Virus record (IMG/VR): IMGVR_UViG_3300008267_006518
Location: 1-32,370 of that record
Direction: 5' to 3' (one strand)
Length of the DNA: 32,370 nt
From: a virus
The notes beneath the pieces were generated by a model. The model worked only from the letters and a program-made list of their open reading frames with translations, was not told the origin of the DNA and did not search any database. The position numbers were made by a program, and so were the translations under genes. Positions 8,157 to 14,856 of the stretch are shown here, in pieces; position 1 is the stretch's first letter, and each line of letters begins with the position of its first letter.

Positions 8157-8680
8157 TAATAGTCTTTAGATTCTTTAGCTTTCTTTTTAGCAATCACTTC
8201 GTCAATAATAACACCCTCTTGATATGTTATTTTCACTGAACACTCTTGAGTAACAAAAACAGAAATATTATTGTCATCTTCAGGATCACTTGGTGTGTTT
8301 CTATTATCAAAACTCCAAAGTGATGCCATTGAAACTTTATCATTTTTCACCATACTTTCGGTATATGTATATTTGTCACTTTTTGAATAAGGATAAGAAT
8401 AATGTTCGATTGTTTTTTTTGGTTTGTAATATCTTTCGCTTATGGTTTCCACCACATTATCATAAAGTGTGAATATTTTTGAACAGGTTGATGGTGATAC
8501 AAATATTAATACCGTATGAAGTCTGTCATCATCTGAAAACTGAAATATAACAAAATGGTTTTTTACCTCTTGTCTTTTGGATCCAAATTCAATACCCAAT
8601 ACAGAGGTCATCATATTGGATTGCGCAAAAGTTGTAATCGAAAGTAATAAAAATACGATTAGTGTTGTTAGTTTTTTCAT
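8156..8680 (-). CDS. Secreted hypothetical protein
   Basis: 174 residues from the ATG at 8680, chosen because it starts a clean signal peptide (MKKLTTLIVFLLLSITTFAQ) ending in an AQ cleavage site typical of Bacteroidota; an in-frame ATG further upstream would bury it. The mature part (VLGIEFGSKRQEVKNHF at its start) looks like a small periplasmic or surface protein with mixed alpha/beta content and a basic tail. No family recognised. It probably opens the run of overlapping genes down to the broken thyA. Confidence 0.65.
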   Translation of the reverse strand: MKKLTTLIVFLLLSITTFAQSNMMTSVLGIEFGSKRQEVKNHFVIFQFSDDDRLHTVLIFVSPSTCSKIFTLYDNVVETISERYYKPKKTIEHYSYPYSKSDKYTYTESMVKNDKVSMASLWSFDNRNTPSDPEDDNNISVFVTQECSVKITYQEGVIIDEVIAKKKAKESKDY

Positions 8681-8743
8681 TTTTTTTGATTTTATATGTT
8701 TTATTTCAAATAATATATAATTTTTTGACAATATTCAAATATT

Positions 8744-9112
8744 TTACCCCTTATTACTTTTAAATGACCCTTCATTTCTAACTTCTATAAGTTCATTGGG
8801 TTTTCCACAAGGACACGAACCTTTTGGGTATTTTTTAAAATCTATATTACAAACACAAGTTTCTTTTCTTCTAACAATTCTATAATCAATCCAACCCTCC
8901 AATTTATAATTCAGTGGTTTCCCATCAACGATTATCGAATCTGAGAATTTTTGTAGATTTTTGAATGGATAAAACCCGAACAAACCAAAATATCTCTCTT
9001 TAAATTCTAATTTACCCTGAATTCTATATGAGTTAAAAATATAAAACTTATATTTGAAAAACCTAAAAACTAAATGTGTATATTGGTTTTGAATACCTAC
9101 AACTGATCCCAT
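8744..9112 (-). CDS. Hypothetical protein with C-terminal four-Cys cluster
   Basis: 122 residues, aromatic and basic in the first half (FKYKFYIFNSYRIQGKLEFK), and near the C-terminus CVCNIDFKKYPKGSCPCGKP, a CxC...CxC cluster that could bind zinc. No signal peptide. It stands apart from its neighbours by more than 60 bases on each side, next to the plus-strand membrane-protein pair transcribed divergently. Function unknown. Confidence 0.55.
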   Translation of the reverse strand: MGSVVGIQNQYTHLVFRFFKYKFYIFNSYRIQGKLEFKERYFGLFGFYPFKNLQKFSDSIIVDGKPLNYKLEGWIDYRIVRRKETCVCNIDFKKYPKGSCPCGKPNELIEVRNEGSFKSNKG

Positions 9113-9150
9113 TTCATAAAAATAAATAAAAAATATTTTTTTTAAATTTC

Positions 9151-9179
9151 TTGTTGTAATGATTTTTTTTATATCTTTG
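9151..9179 (+). promoter_or_regulatory. Bacteroidota-type promoter for the two small membrane proteins
   Basis: TTG at 9151-9153 and TATCTTTG at 9172-9179, separated by 18 bases. This matches the Bacteroidota housekeeping consensus TTTG at -33 and TAnnTTTG at -7. A start of transcription is expected just before 9190, and the first ATG follows at 9202. Confidence 0.65.
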
Positions 9180-9201
9180 TATTTCTAAAACAAATCAAAA
9201 A

Positions 9202-9336
9202 ATGGTAACGAATATTCTCTCGGCAATTTTAAAATTTGGTCTTGTAAGTGTCGCCATTTTCTTTGGTTTGGGTATAGCCTTGTCAGCAATTCTAATCTAT
9301 CTAATTATAAAAGCAATATGGAAAAGTTTACCTTAA
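9202..9336 (+). CDS. Tiny membrane protein, 44 aa
   Basis: 44 residues, MVTNILSAILKFGLVSVAIF at the start, hydrophobic through to residue 39 with a short basic end (KAIWKSLP). One long or two short membrane spans. It is led by a good promoter and an A-rich leader and overlaps the next gene by 19 bases. Size, hydrophobicity and pairing resemble phage holin or superinfection-exclusion peptides, but no family is recognised. Confidence 0.55.
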   Translation: MVTNILSAILKFGLVSVAIFFGLGIALSAILIYLIIKAIWKSLP

Positions 9337-9476
9337 TTCTCGCAAGTTTTTTTGTAATTTGTTTCTTTGGTCTGATCGTTGTATTCGTATGTTCGGATCT
9401 GGTGATGCGATTCGCACCAAAGAACGGAAAATTGTATTCTTGGTGGAGCCGACATATATGTGATATAATCGAATAA
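9318..9476 (+). CDS. Tiny membrane protein, 52 aa
   Basis: 52 residues: an N-terminal membrane span (FTLILASFFVICFFGLIVVF) followed by a short basic, aromatic tail containing YSWWSRH. It starts inside the preceding small membrane gene in a different frame, so the pair is co-transcribed and probably coupled. It ends 14 bases before the convergent outer-membrane protein gene. Function unknown; a two-component membrane pair is possible. Confidence 0.55.
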   Translation: MEKFTLILASFFVICFFGLIVVFVCSDLVMRFAPKNGKLYSWWSRHICDIIE

Positions 9477-9490
9477 TTGGTAGGTAGTAT

Positions 9491-10147
9491 CTATTGATTA
9501 TTGTAAGGTTGGTTTTTGGTGTTACCTCTATAATGGTAATAATCAAAGATATAGGAAACACCAACAGATATTCCCCAATTCAAAACTCGGATCTCCTCGT
9601 TTCTGAGATAACTGGTAATTGAATATTCACCAAATGCTCCAATGTGATAAGACCAATCTCTTCTATATGAATATGGTTCATTATCAAAACCAATTGAAGC
9701 ATAAAGTTTCAAATGGTTTGGATTTATATCCCACTTTGGAATTCCTGTTATATTGGTCTCATAGTCATACTGATATATAAAACCTACTTTATATATGTTG
9801 TTCCATTCGTTCTCCTTAACGGCAAAAAATGCTGGTATCTGAATACTTTTATTATTGTAGACTGACTCTTGTTGAAAATCGTTCAGACTAAAATTTTCAT
9901 AGTTTGCGTAGAGACCAGTTGTTAAACCTATCATATTACCATTATACCTTCTTACCTTATCGAATACAATTGTGTATTCAACACCCATTTTTCTTCCAAT
10001 CAAAGACTCGTATAAAGTCTCGGGAACCTTAGGATCTGTACTAGGTAATGAAGTTAATTGATAGGCAACTCTTGCACCAAATTGGTATTGTTGCCCCAAC
10101 AATTCAAGTGGTAGAAGAAGAATAAGTATCAGTATGAGTCTTTTCAT
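9491..10147 (-). CDS. Predicted outer-membrane beta-barrel protein
   Basis: 218 residues with a signal peptide (MKRLILILILLLPLELLGQ) and then alternating strands rich in aromatic residues: YQFGARVAYQL, GLTTGLYANYENFSL, YKVGFIYQYDYE, HLKLYASIGF, YHIGAFGEYSITSY, NWGISVGVSYIFDYY. The regular amphipathic strands and GxxxxYxF-like ends fit a small eight-stranded porin-family barrel of the Bacteroidota PorT/OmpW-like type. Phages rarely encode such barrels; one inserted in the host outer membrane could mask or replace a receptor (inference). Confidence 0.7.
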   Translation of the reverse strand: MKRLILILILLLPLELLGQQYQFGARVAYQLTSLPSTDPKVPETLYESLIGRKMGVEYTIVFDKVRRYNGNMIGLTTGLYANYENFSLNDFQQESVYNNKSIQIPAFFAVKENEWNNIYKVGFIYQYDYETNITGIPKWDINPNHLKLYASIGFDNEPYSYRRDWSYHIGAFGEYSITSYLRNEEIRVLNWGISVGVSYIFDYYHYRGNTKNQPYNNQ

Positions 10148-10158
10148 ACTGATAAATA

Positions 10159-10428
10159 TCAGTAACCTACACCATCATTCCAATTGATGTCATCAATTGT
10201 ATAAGATTTCTTTGGTAAAGTATAAAAAACACTAACGGCACTTGCCGGAAATCTTGCTAAGATTTCTGTGTAGTTTGAATCCGCATCCATAACTTGATAG
10301 GTTGTTTCATCAACGATGTCTAACATCAAACTACAATTTGTCCACTTGGCATCTACAAATAAAGTTGAGTTGTTTAAAATGCTGACTTCTTTGTTTGTTT
10401 TGTCGTGATAAAGAATAATTGATCCCAT
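10159..10428 (-). CDS. Hypothetical protein, 89 aa
   Basis: 89 residues with no signal peptide or membrane span; composition suggests a small beta-rich domain (NNSTLFVDAKWTNCSLMLDI). Not recognised. It lies 11 bases upstream of the barrel gene on the same strand and is probably co-transcribed with it. Confidence 0.55.
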   Translation of the reverse strand: MGSIILYHDKTNKEVSILNNSTLFVDAKWTNCSLMLDIVDETTYQVMDADSNYTEILARFPASAVSVFYTLPKKSYTIDDINWNDGVGY

Positions 10429-10454
10429 AATAATTGATTAAGTTTATAATTGTT

Positions 10455-10643
10455 TTATTTTATCCATTCATCATAACCTATTTGAATCGCCTCTTCAACA
10501 GATAGGTCATTATTTTCTTTCATTGCCAATAGAGCTGACAATACAACTTCAGTTACTAATCCTTCAGATTCAGAATCTTCTAAGATCCTGTTTATTAACA
10601 TCAGAGATGGAAACTCATTTGAATTCTTATTCTGAGTTTCCAT
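10455..10643 (-). CDS. Small acidic hypothetical protein
   Basis: 62 residues, acidic and helical (LINRILEDSESEGLVTEVVL, then SVEEAIQIGYDEWIK). Cytosolic by appearance. Its start overlaps the end of the upstream lipoprotein gene by 17 bases. Not recognised. Confidence 0.55.
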   Translation of the reverse strand: METQNKNSNEFPSLMLINRILEDSESEGLVTEVVLSALLAMKENNDLSVEEAIQIGYDEWIK

Positions 10644-10863
10644 GCCTAATCTTCTGTAACTGCCATCTTTTATCTTCTTTTCTAACTGCGGGGTGATTCA
10701 AACTACCCCTTTTACTTGGTCTGTTTTTACTGATGAATGGCCCTGTGTGTTTTTTATGATCAAACTTCTTAAGGTTTTTGGTTTGATAATTTGTTTGGCT
10801 TGGAAAAACCGCACAACTACTTAAAAATAAAACACTAATAAGAGCAATAATTAACTTTTTCAT
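10627..10863 (-). CDS. Small basic lipoprotein
   Basis: 78 residues from the ATG at 10863, where a lipoprotein signal begins (MKKLIIALISVLFLSSC, lipobox LSSC, lipidated Cys17). The mature part is strongly basic with His and Lys clusters (FDHKKHTGPFISKNRPSKRG). The start overlaps the upstream stop by ATGA. Host composition suggests an envelope protein of unknown role. Confidence 0.6.
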   Translation of the reverse strand: MKKLIIALISVLFLSSCAVFPSQTNYQTKNLKKFDHKKHTGPFISKNRPSKRGSLNHPAVRKEDKRWQLQKIRHGNSE

Positions 10864-11078
10864 TTGTTTTCCTTTATATGTTTTTTGAAATAATATGGTA
10901 TTCCTGAAACATTGAGTCCGAATCCAAGCCAAGAAAGGGTGAGTCCCGGTGTTTCTTTTATGGTTATCTTATCAGACTCAATGGTCAGTTTTCTAACTTC
11001 TAAATTTGGTATCAAGTTTATCATAAATCTTTTTTTAGACCAATGATTCTCGAAACTAAACTTATACTTTTTCAACAT
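10860..11078 (-). CDS. Hypothetical protein, 72 aa
   Basis: 72 residues, basic at both ends, with PNLEVRKLTIESDKITIKET in the middle and a hydrophobic stretch GLTLSWLGFGLNVSGIPYYF near the C-terminus that is borderline for a membrane span. Overlaps the lipoprotein gene by ATGA and the upstream 59-residue gene by 17 bases. Not recognised. Confidence 0.5.
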   Translation of the reverse strand: MLKKYKFSFENHWSKKRFMINLIPNLEVRKLTIESDKITIKETPGLTLSWLGFGLNVSGIPYYFKKHIKENK

Positions 11079-11241
11079 TTTGAATGTTTTTTACTTTTTC
11101 TTGGAAATACTTCCTGATCCTTTTTCCCAAATCCTGATCATTTGGTGTTAGGATTATCATTTCCGCAATTTCATACTTGTCAGCGGTTTTATTGAATTCT
11201 GAGACAAGTTCGTGAAAATTTTTAACTTCGATAGATGTCAT
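11062..11241 (-). CDS. Small helical hypothetical protein, 59 aa
   Basis: 59 residues starting MTSIEVKNFHELVSEFNKTA and continuing with EIAEMIILTPNDQDLGKRIR, ending in a lysine-rich helix. Short cytosolic protein of unknown role. It sits between two overlapping or adjacent small genes in the same direction, which supports it being real. Confidence 0.5.
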   Translation of the reverse strand: MTSIEVKNFHELVSEFNKTADKYEIAEMIILTPNDQDLGKRIRKYFQEKVKNIQNVEKV

Positions 11242-11247
11242 AGTATT

Positions 11248-11421
11248 TTAGTCTTTTGATTTGTTTCTGAAAGATACTACTGATAAAACTGAACCTATGA
11301 ATCCGAACACCAAAAGTGCTCCTCCCAAATATGTTGCTTCATCATTCATCCAAACTCCACCAACCACCAAACATGCAACGCTTATACCTGCAAATATTCC
11401 TAATTTTTTTTGACCTGTCAT
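11248..11421 (-). CDS. Small membrane protein with two spans
   Basis: 57 residues: a short basic start (MTGQKKLG), span one (IFAGISVACLVVGGVW), a short acidic loop, span two (YLGGALLVFGFIGSVLSVV) and a basic end (RNKSKD). Both ends are predicted inside. It fits between the genes on each side with 6 and 4 base gaps, so it belongs to the same operon. Holin-like in size, but no specific evidence for that. Confidence 0.6.
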   Translation of the reverse strand: MTGQKKLGIFAGISVACLVVGGVWMNDEATYLGGALLVFGFIGSVLSVVSFRNKSKD

Positions 11422-11425
11422 TTTA

Positions 11426-12487
11426 TTAATTGTTTGACTTGTTTATTTTAAAAGATTGATAGTTTTGACCATCGAATACATTAACAATATAAATACCTGA
11501 GGTAAGATCGTTTAACCAATTCTGATCGAAATACACGGATTTATTGGACGATACAATTTGTCCTGTTGTAGTAATAATGGTATATGTTTTCTCAACATTT
11601 GTTGTCTGAGTCATTTCATTAAATCCTGGAAAAATAGCTACTCCACCATCGTTTTTATTTGATGAACTAACGGCAACATCACAAGAGATTCCCCAACAGA
11701 ATGTCCAACCATTAATAATAACTCGAGAACGAACTGAATATAATTCACCAGGAATCAAAAGGTTTGCCGGTGTTGATCGAGATCCAATCGGAGGAAAATA
11801 TGTAAACATATTTGTAGGATTAGAAACTTGTGTGAATTCCATTTCATATTGTGTAGGATATAGGAAATCTAATACAAGTCCTGCGGGGATTGAATCATTT
11901 GGATTGATATTTGTTTTACCACAATAGAATGATCCGACACCATTTGGAGCCCTTACTCCACGAATTACAAGTGTATCAGAATTCAAAGAACATACACCAG
12001 GAATAGATGCTGTATACCATACAACCGATGTATCGAGTTGTGGTCCAGAGTAAACTGAATCACGAACTGAGATATAAGTTGGGAGGATTGTTCCATTGTT
12101 CCAAACATAGTTGTTATAACCACTTGTTGATCCGAGAATAACGGTATCAAACCTACAAACCCAAGGTCCTTTAACAACATTGATTGTTGGTTTTGATAAG
12201 ATGTTATAAGTTTGGGAAACTGTAACGGTAATTGTTCCACCATTACGACCTTGTCGTGTTCCAGTAACAGAACAAGTATATGTTCCACTTGTGTTGATCA
12301 CGATAGATTGGGTGATAGCTCCTGTATTCCACAAATAAGATTGGGGAACGAAACTGTTACCAGGAGAAGAAATAGAAATTGTTGTGTTTTCACAAACATT
12401 TGTCCGATTTGGGACGATCCTTACGCTGTTTTGAGCAAACAAAGTGAAAGGAATAAGAAGTGCAAGAAGTGTGATGAGTTTTTTCAT
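11426..12487 (-). CDS. Secreted Ig-like protein with type IX secretion (type A) sorting tail
   Basis: 353 residues. Signal peptide MKKLITLLALLIPFTLFAQ; then Ig-like segments with the motif SYLWNTGAITQSIVINTSG and NNYVWNNGTILPTYIS as in SprB-type repeats; then a C-terminal block of about 70 residues (KTYTIITTTGQIVSS, LTSGIYIVNVFDGQNYQSFK) that matches the T9SS type A sorting domain, including the G-x-Y-x-V-x-V strand and basic end. In Bacteroidota this tail directs proteins across the outer membrane through the type IX system. Encoded by a phage, it would use the host machine to reach the surface. A promoter with ideal spacing lies just upstream. Confidence 0.85.
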   Translation of the reverse strand: MKKLITLLALLIPFTLFAQNSVRIVPNRTNVCENTTISISSPGNSFVPQSYLWNTGAITQSIVINTSGTYTCSVTGTRQGRNGGTITVTVSQTYNILSKPTINVVKGPWVCRFDTVILGSTSGYNNYVWNNGTILPTYISVRDSVYSGPQLDTSVVWYTASIPGVCSLNSDTLVIRGVRAPNGVGSFYCGKTNINPNDSIPAGLVLDFLYPTQYEMEFTQVSNPTNMFTYFPPIGSRSTPANLLIPGELYSVRSRVIINGWTFCWGISCDVAVSSSNKNDGGVAIFPGFNEMTQTTNVEKTYTIITTTGQIVSSNKSVYFDQNWLNDLTSGIYIVNVFDGQNYQSFKINKSNN

Positions 12488-12508
12488 TATTTTAGTTTTT
12501 TAGTTTTA

Positions 12509-12539
12509 CAAATATACAAAATTTAAAAGCGAATGTCAA
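12509..12539 (-). promoter_or_regulatory. Bacteroidota-type promoter upstream of the T9SS-tail protein
   Basis: Read on the minus strand: TTG (complement of 12537-12539), 20-base spacer, TATATTTG (complement of 12509-12516). The start codon is at 12487. The -33 part lies inside the last codons of the upstream gene. Confidence 0.65.
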
Positions 12540-12952
12540 TCCAAGTCATACGATGCAAACAAACTAAGTTCCATTTCCACCTCTTCCGTATCAATTTTGA
12601 ATGACAAACTACCCAAAAAAGCACCTGTTTTGAATTTTTCTGAATGAGGATTATTTTTTCTTGATACAACTTTTCCATTAACCGCAATTTGGATTGATTC
12701 AACAAAACTAATTGCGTCTTCATAGACTTTATTCATACCTCGACAAATTTCATAAGGTAGTCCGTCACTTGGAAATTTAATATTCAACCAAATTGTGTAA
12801 CCTTCAACATTCCATCCTGGTCCTTGGAAATCAAAATCAAAATTATCAATATGGATTTTTGTGTTATGATCAGAAACTCTTTGTCTTAACATTTCTGCAT
12901 ATAACTTTTGGGAATGACCAAGTTGTTGTTTTTTTTCTGATGATATTGCCAT
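12536..12952 (-). CDS. Hypothetical phage protein, 138 aa
   Basis: 138 residues. The N-terminus (MAISSEKKQQLGHSQKLYAE) is helical; the rest looks beta-rich (KIHIDNFDFDFQGPGWNVEG, TIWLNIKFPSDGLPYEI, IQIAVNGKVVSRKNNPHSEK). No membrane or signal segment. One base separates it from the upstream gene, so they probably form a pair. Could be a small virion component; not recognised. Confidence 0.6.
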   Translation of the reverse strand: MAISSEKKQQLGHSQKLYAEMLRQRVSDHNTKIHIDNFDFDFQGPGWNVEGYTIWLNIKFPSDGLPYEICRGMNKVYEDAISFVESIQIAVNGKVVSRKNNPHSEKFKTGAFLGSLSFKIDTEEVEMELSLFASYDLD

Positions 12953-12953
12953 T

Positions 12954-13265
12954 TTAGTTTCCTATTACAAGATCGTCATAATTCATATTATCACCCTTTT
13001 TAATGGTGTCGGTAACTTCGTCATACATATAAGACTTGACCACACCTATGATACTTTGTTCGGCTTGAGCGATTTTGGTTTCTTGCCAATCTTCAAGTTG
13101 TTCTCCTTCGGGCATTGATTCCCACATTTTATATGCTAAGGTTGCGATGGTAAACAACTGTTGTTTAGCCATATATGAACCTTCTTCGTGATTTTCTTTT
13201 ACTTGGTTTTGTAATTGACCAACAACACGAGCCAATTGTTCTTCTGATATAATGATGTTACCCAT
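12954..13265 (-). CDS. Phage protein with N-terminal IISEE tag
   Basis: 103 residues. The start MGNIIISEEQLARVV closely resembles the starts of two proteins encoded at 22015-23436 and 23439-23762, suggesting a shared tag. The remainder is helical and acidic (AKQQLFTIATLAYKMWESMP). Probably a virion-associated or structural accessory protein by analogy with phage proteins that begin this way, but there is no direct evidence. Confidence 0.6.
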   Translation of the reverse strand: MGNIIISEEQLARVVGQLQNQVKENHEEGSYMAKQQLFTIATLAYKMWESMPEGEQLEDWQETKIAQAEQSIIGVVKSYMYDEVTDTIKKGDNMNYDDLVIGN

Positions 13266-13274
13266 TTTTTTTAT

Positions 13275-13376
13275 TTATAAATATAAGGTTAAATCAAAAG
13301 TGGGGGCATTGCCCCCACAATTAGGTCGAACAGGTTTATGTTCAACTCCACCATCCCATTTGCAAAACGGGCAAAC
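13275..13376 (-). other. In-frame zinc-ribbon-like extension after a stop codon
   Basis: Directly after the TAA of the gene at 13377-13571 the same frame stays open for 33 codons and reads VCPFCKWDGGVEHKPVRP then NCGGNAPTF before the next TAA. CxxC followed by CGG resembles a zinc-ribbon half. There is no start codon in this stretch, so it would need stop readthrough, or it is the relic of a once longer gene. The terminator hairpin lies inside it, which weakens the coding reading. Confidence 0.25.
13291..13318 (-). terminator. Intrinsic terminator
   Basis: Perfect 8-bp stem GTGGGGGC / GCCCCCAC with a 3-base loop (13300-13318), followed on the minus strand by TTTTGATTT. It would end transcripts coming from the small membrane protein and tRNA region upstream. 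Confidence 0.75.
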
Positions 13377-13571
13377 TTATATTGGAATTGGAAAGAATCT
13401 TTTAGCCTTTTCCCAAATCTTCATCAGGATCTTTGAATTCTGAATTTCATTTTGGAAACTGGTTTTAACTTTGTTATTAATGGTTTTGCTTTCTTGAAAC
13501 AACTTCATAAGAAGATATCCCAAAAGAGCGATGATCGCACAATAAAATAAGAATTTAATTGTCTTTCCCAT
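13377..13571 (-). CDS. Small membrane-anchored protein, 64 aa
   Basis: 64 residues: basic start, one membrane span (FLFYCAIIALLGYLLMKLF), then a polar helix with basic residues (NSKILMKIWEKAKRFF). Single-pass with the C-terminus outside or inside undetermined. Its stop is followed in the same frame by a Cys-containing open stretch. It lies between the tRNA-Leu-like gene and a terminator, so it is the last gene of its transcript. Not recognised. Confidence 0.55.
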   Translation of the reverse strand: MGKTIKFLFYCAIIALLGYLLMKLFQESKTINNKVKTSFQNEIQNSKILMKIWEKAKRFFPIPI

Positions 13572-13588
13572 TTATTTGATTTTGTTTG

Positions 13589-13672
13589 TAGACAAGGGAG
13601 GACTCGAACCTCCACGATTATGTATCTCACAGGTTAAACCTGATTAGCGTCTGCCAATTCCGCCACTCATCT
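13589..13672 (-). tRNA. tRNA-Leu-like (class II), anticodon probably TAA
   Basis: 84 bases. Acceptor AGATGAG pairs with CTTGTCT (two G-T pairs), D-arm GCGGAATTGGCAGACGC is of leucine type, a short variable arm (GAT-loop-ATC) follows, and the T-arm GGAGG-TTCGAGT-CCTCC is perfect. No CCA is encoded. The anticodon region CAGGTTTAACCTG is self-complementary: one register gives loop TTTAACC with anticodon TAA (Leu, codon UUA), another gives GTTTAAC with TTA, which would read the UAA stop. Neither stem is fully paired, so the anticodon is uncertain and the RNA may be altered or degenerate. Confidence 0.7.
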
Positions 13673-13677
13673 ATTGG

Positions 13678-13818
13678 TTATGCCTCTTGGACTTGAACCT
13701 CAACCTCAAAAACATCTGAGTCGTGAACTTTAGATCGACCCAAAGCTAAGGTTTGATCTGAGGTCCAAATTTTAACACCATTCTTGGCAAAGTAATAATA
13801 CATTTTAATTGTTTTCAT
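13678..13818 (-). CDS. Tiny hypothetical protein, 46 aa
   Basis: 46 residues beginning MKTIKMYYYFAKNGVKIWTS and ending in an acidic, Val-rich stretch. It sits in the gap between the tRNA-Leu-like gene and the next gene, on the same strand, with a plausible A-rich leader. The size and beta-like sequence fit small phage accessory proteins; nothing more can be said. Confidence 0.45.
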   Translation of the reverse strand: MKTIKMYYYFAKNGVKIWTSDQTLALGRSKVHDSDVFEVEVQVQEA

Positions 13819-13832
13819 TGTTATATAGGGTT

Positions 13833-14141
13833 TTAGGTATTTTCAATATCTTTAAGACTGTCGGCACTTTTGACTTTATGGATCCAATCGGCAACTTCAT
13901 CGGCTGAACACCATCCTTTTACTTGATCTGTGCCGAAATCGAACCACTGGTCAGTCTCATTCCAAATTGCAATTTCTGCATCTTGTGACTCTACAATGTG
14001 TATTTTCATCTCTGATTCAGCATCCAAGTCGAAGGATCTACGAGAACAATAGTTCATTGTTCCGATCTGAACCGATATGGTTAGACCATTGTCGAATTTC
14101 ATTTGAAATCCTTTGTTTCGTGTTGATACGATTTTTGACAT
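13833..14141 (-). CDS. Conserved-looking phage protein, 102 aa
   Basis: 102 residues. KGFQMKFDNGLTISVQIGTM, then NYCSRR, then DAEIAIWNETDQWFDFG and VKGWCSADEVADWI form a pattern I associate with small proteins in many large phages, of unknown function. Cytosolic, mixed alpha/beta. The strong conservation-like pattern of W, G and D residues argues it is functional. It starts just downstream of the tRNA-Met gene. Confidence 0.65.
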   Translation of the reverse strand: MSKIVSTRNKGFQMKFDNGLTISVQIGTMNYCSRRSFDLDAESEMKIHIVESQDAEIAIWNETDQWFDFGTDQVKGWCSADEVADWIHKVKSADSLKDIENT

Positions 14142-14163
14142 CTTTTTTAGTTTTTTAATGTTG

Positions 14164-14240
14164 TGGTGGGCCTGGTTGGGTTCGAACCAACGGCTTCAAA
14201 ATTATGAGTTTTGCACTCTCACCAACTGAGTTACAAGCCC
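14164..14240 (-). tRNA. tRNA-Met (CAT)
   Basis: 77 bases including an encoded CCA. Acceptor GGGCTTG pairs with CAGGCCC (one G-T pair), D-arm ACTC/GAGT, anticodon arm CAAAA-CTCATAA-TTTTG with anticodon CAT, T-arm GTTGG-TTCGAAC-CCAAC. A CAT anticodon can be elongator Met or, when lysidinylated, Ile2; the sequence alone does not decide. Confidence 0.9.
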
Positions 14241-14248
14241 GATTTGAT

Positions 14249-14530
14249 TTACTTGGTTACTGGCGCTTCTATTTGAGATTTGGTAATCAGATGATCTGCC
14301 AAGGTGTAATTATTCTTATTGGTCACAACAATACACTGAACGAGGATCTTCTTGGGGATGTTAACAAAGAAGTCAACTCCGTTGAAGAATGTGAGATCGT
14401 TCTTCAGTGTGATACATCCGTCGATCATCTTGAGAAACAACTTGAATTGAATTGGATCAACAAATGTTTCCTCAAGTAACACACCGAACTTTTCGTGGAT
14501 GATTTTGATCTTGTGGGTCTGAACTGACAT
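14249..14530 (-). CDS. Hypothetical protein, 93 aa
   Basis: 93 residues from the ATG at 14530, chosen because a well-spaced promoter ends about 20 bases upstream and an earlier in-frame ATG would lie on top of it. Sequence such as HKIKIIHEKFGVLLEETFVD and FNGVDFFVNIPKKILVQCIV suggests a compact alpha/beta domain. No signal or membrane span. The opposite strand is also open here but lacks any protein-like pattern. Function unknown. Confidence 0.6.
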   Translation of the reverse strand: MSVQTHKIKIIHEKFGVLLEETFVDPIQFKLFLKMIDGCITLKNDLTFFNGVDFFVNIPKKILVQCIVVTNKNNYTLADHLITKSQIEAPVTK

Positions 14531-14551
14531 AGTTATCTCGTTTTGTGAATA

Positions 14552-14583
14552 CAAAGATATAACAATTTTTTGAATTCACCAAA
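14552..14583 (-). promoter_or_regulatory. Bacteroidota-type promoter
   Basis: On the minus strand TTTG (complement of 14580-14583), a 20-base spacer and TATCTTTG (complement of 14552-14559). It drives the 93-residue gene and possibly tRNA-Met downstream. Confidence 0.7.
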
Positions 14584-14588
14584 TTTTT

Positions 14589-14771
14589 TTAATCTTTTTT
14601 TATGTTCAAAACCCACTCAAGCATTTTCATAGATATACCAAACTCTCTGACAACTTTTGACAAATAATCTTTCATATGAATATCCAAAGTCTCCTCACAC
14701 TGTTTATTCAATTTTTCATATGCAGCCTTTGTGGTTTGGTAATGATCCCTTATTTCTTGTTCTGACCTCAT
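14589..14771 (-). CDS. Small helical hypothetical protein, 60 aa
   Basis: 60 residues, almost all helical (RSEQEIRDHYQTTKAAYEKL, then LSKVVREFGISMKMLEWVLN). Cytosolic, of unknown role. A -7-like TATCTTTG lies about 50 bases upstream. Confidence 0.55.
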   Translation of the reverse strand: MRSEQEIRDHYQTTKAAYEKLNKQCEETLDIHMKDYLSKVVREFGISMKMLEWVLNIKKD

Positions 14772-14822
14772 TTTTTTATAATTTTTTCAATACGATCAAA
14801 TAATGTTTTAAGATTTGAACTA

Positions 14823-14856
14823 CAAAGATACAAAATTATTTGAATTACCGAGTCAA
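14823..14856 (-). promoter_or_regulatory. Possible promoter, weaker spacing
   Basis: TATCTTTG on the minus strand (complement of 14823-14830) with a TTG 23 bases upstream, inside the last codons of the preceding gene. The -7 part is perfect but the spacing is longer than in the other sites of the window. Confidence 0.4.

Noticed and set aside
13678-13710. T-arm-like GGTTCAAGTCC
   Set aside because: No acceptor, D-arm or anticodon arm can be paired with it; the stretch reads better as the end of a 46-residue gene.
14204-14479. 91-codon frame on the plus strand
   Set aside because: It starts inside tRNA-Met and lies opposite a gene with promoter and good leader.
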